From: Phycisphaerae bacterium
GTDB taxonomy: Bacteria > Planctomycetota > Phycisphaerae > UBA1845 > UTPLA1
Length of the DNA stretch: 39,994 nt
NCBI GenBank assembly: GCA_030432035.1
Contig: JAUIHO010000015.1
Coordinates: forward strand, 1-39,994
Direction: 5' to 3'
Shown: piece after piece, positions 39,715-39,994 of the stretch
How positions within the stretch are numbered: the first letter of the stretch is position 1
How the letters are laid out: each line of letters opens with the position of its first letter
Program-made: the position numbers and the translations under genes
The notes under the pieces: model-generated
The model's database searches: none
Told to the model about the DNA's origin: nothing
Seen by the model: the letters and a program-made list of their open reading frames with translations, nothing else

Positions 39715-39994
39715 ATGACTTACGACCCTAAGAAACACAAAAAGCAACTCGATAAGCTGTTGGCCTCGATCGATCAGCTCACGCCCGAACAGCAGGCCGC
39801 GCTCGGACCGATCGTCGACGAAACCAAACGCCGTCAGGCCGAAATCGATACGGCCCACATCGAAGCGCACGGCATATTCCTCGTCCTGCGCGTCCGAAAT
39901 GTCGACGAATTCGATGTCCTTCAGTTCATAGGTCGCTGCATCGAGGAAATCGGCAACGCCGCTTGCTGCATACATCGGGCTGCGCGGATCGGAG
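39715..39994 (+). CDS. Hypothetical helical protein, 3' end outside window, possibly chimeric
   Basis: From ATG 39715 the frame is open to the window edge (93 codons). The first 50 residues look genuine: MTYDPKKHKKQLDKLLASID, then QLTPEQQAALGPIVDETKRR, a charged helical N-terminus. From about 39865 the composition changes (IFLVLRV..., several ATA and CGA codons, clustered Cys), while the opposite strand reads as a plausible acidic protein (ATYELKDIEFVDISDAQDEE). The strand switch may reflect a junction, or the gene may be real throughout. No family is recognised. Confidence 0.45.
   Translation, partial: MTYDPKKHKKQLDKLLASIDQLTPEQQAALGPIVDETKRRQAEIDTAHIEAHGIFLVLRVRNVDEFDVLQFIGRCIEEIGNAACCIHRAARIG

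Noticed and set aside
39688-39975. Minus-strand ORF of 95 codons as the real gene at the right edge
   Set aside because: Only its first half looks coding; its second half is antisense to a plausible plus-strand N-terminus with a promoter-proximal hairpin and start. Kept as a finding rather than a gene call.
1-39994. tRNA, rRNA, exosortase, transposase or integrase genes
   Set aside because: Both strands were read for characteristic motifs and none was found; absence of a tRNA cannot be proven without a covariance search.

Overview
This window most likely comes from a planctomycete (Planctomycetota). The clues are two secreted proteins ending in PEP-CTERM sorting tails, a membrane protein with a C-terminal CxxCxYNL...CPECG zinc ribbon, a secreted PQQ-type beta-propeller protein, a diderm LptD-like outer-membrane protein, and several families of short intergenic palindromes of a kind I associate with planctomycete genomes. 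Coding sequence is GC-rich. Many genes have Shine-Dalgarno (SD) sites, and these allowed several starts to be corrected. No rRNA, tRNA, CRISPR array, insertion sequence or prophage was seen.

Positions 1-6140 (minus strand) hold an exopolysaccharide assembly and export operon: a TPR/SPOR lipoprotein, a Wza-like export lipoprotein, a GumC/Wzz-like co-polymerase, a degenerate tyrosine-autokinase-like ATPase, and a Wzy/O-antigen-ligase-like membrane protein cut by the window edge. Palindromic repeats sit in three of its gaps. A near-perfect sigma-70 promoter at 6493-6520 then drives the opposite-strand LptD-like gene (6694-9690). Next come a hexapeptide-repeat acyltransferase-like membrane protein, two tandem D-3-phosphoglycerate dehydrogenase paralogues, two PEP-CTERM genes flanking a small membrane-anchored coiled-coil protein, a small membrane protein and NADP-type isocitrate dehydrogenase.

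From 18.7 to 25 kb lie a zinc-ribbon membrane protein interrupted by a one-base shift in an A7 run, an alanine/lysine-rich lipoprotein, a small membrane protein, a Tat-exported GMC oxidoreductase, and a Rieske/glutamate-synthase fusion. From 25.3 to 30.8 kb there is a second glycan locus: an AsnB-type amidotransferase and a glycosyltransferase on minus, diverging from a glycosyltransferase and a phytanoyl-CoA-dioxygenase-like enzyme on plus. A beta-propeller protein, a Bax-inhibitor-1 protein and a branched-chain aminotransferase follow.

The most interesting region is 34.5-39.6 kb. A MerR-type regulator with a CarH/LitR-like cobalamin-binding fold diverges, from back-to-back promoters, from an apparent operon encoding a sigma-70-family factor, a membrane protein fused to a peroxiredoxin-like domain, a small membrane protein and a FeS-type (6-4) photolyase. 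I read this as a light or photo-oxidative stress module. The regulator keeps the W-x9-EH signature of B12 photoreceptors but has tyrosine where the cobalt-ligating histidine is expected. The last 280 bases start another gene, but the coding signal appears to switch strand near 39865, which may mark an assembly or rearrangement junction.
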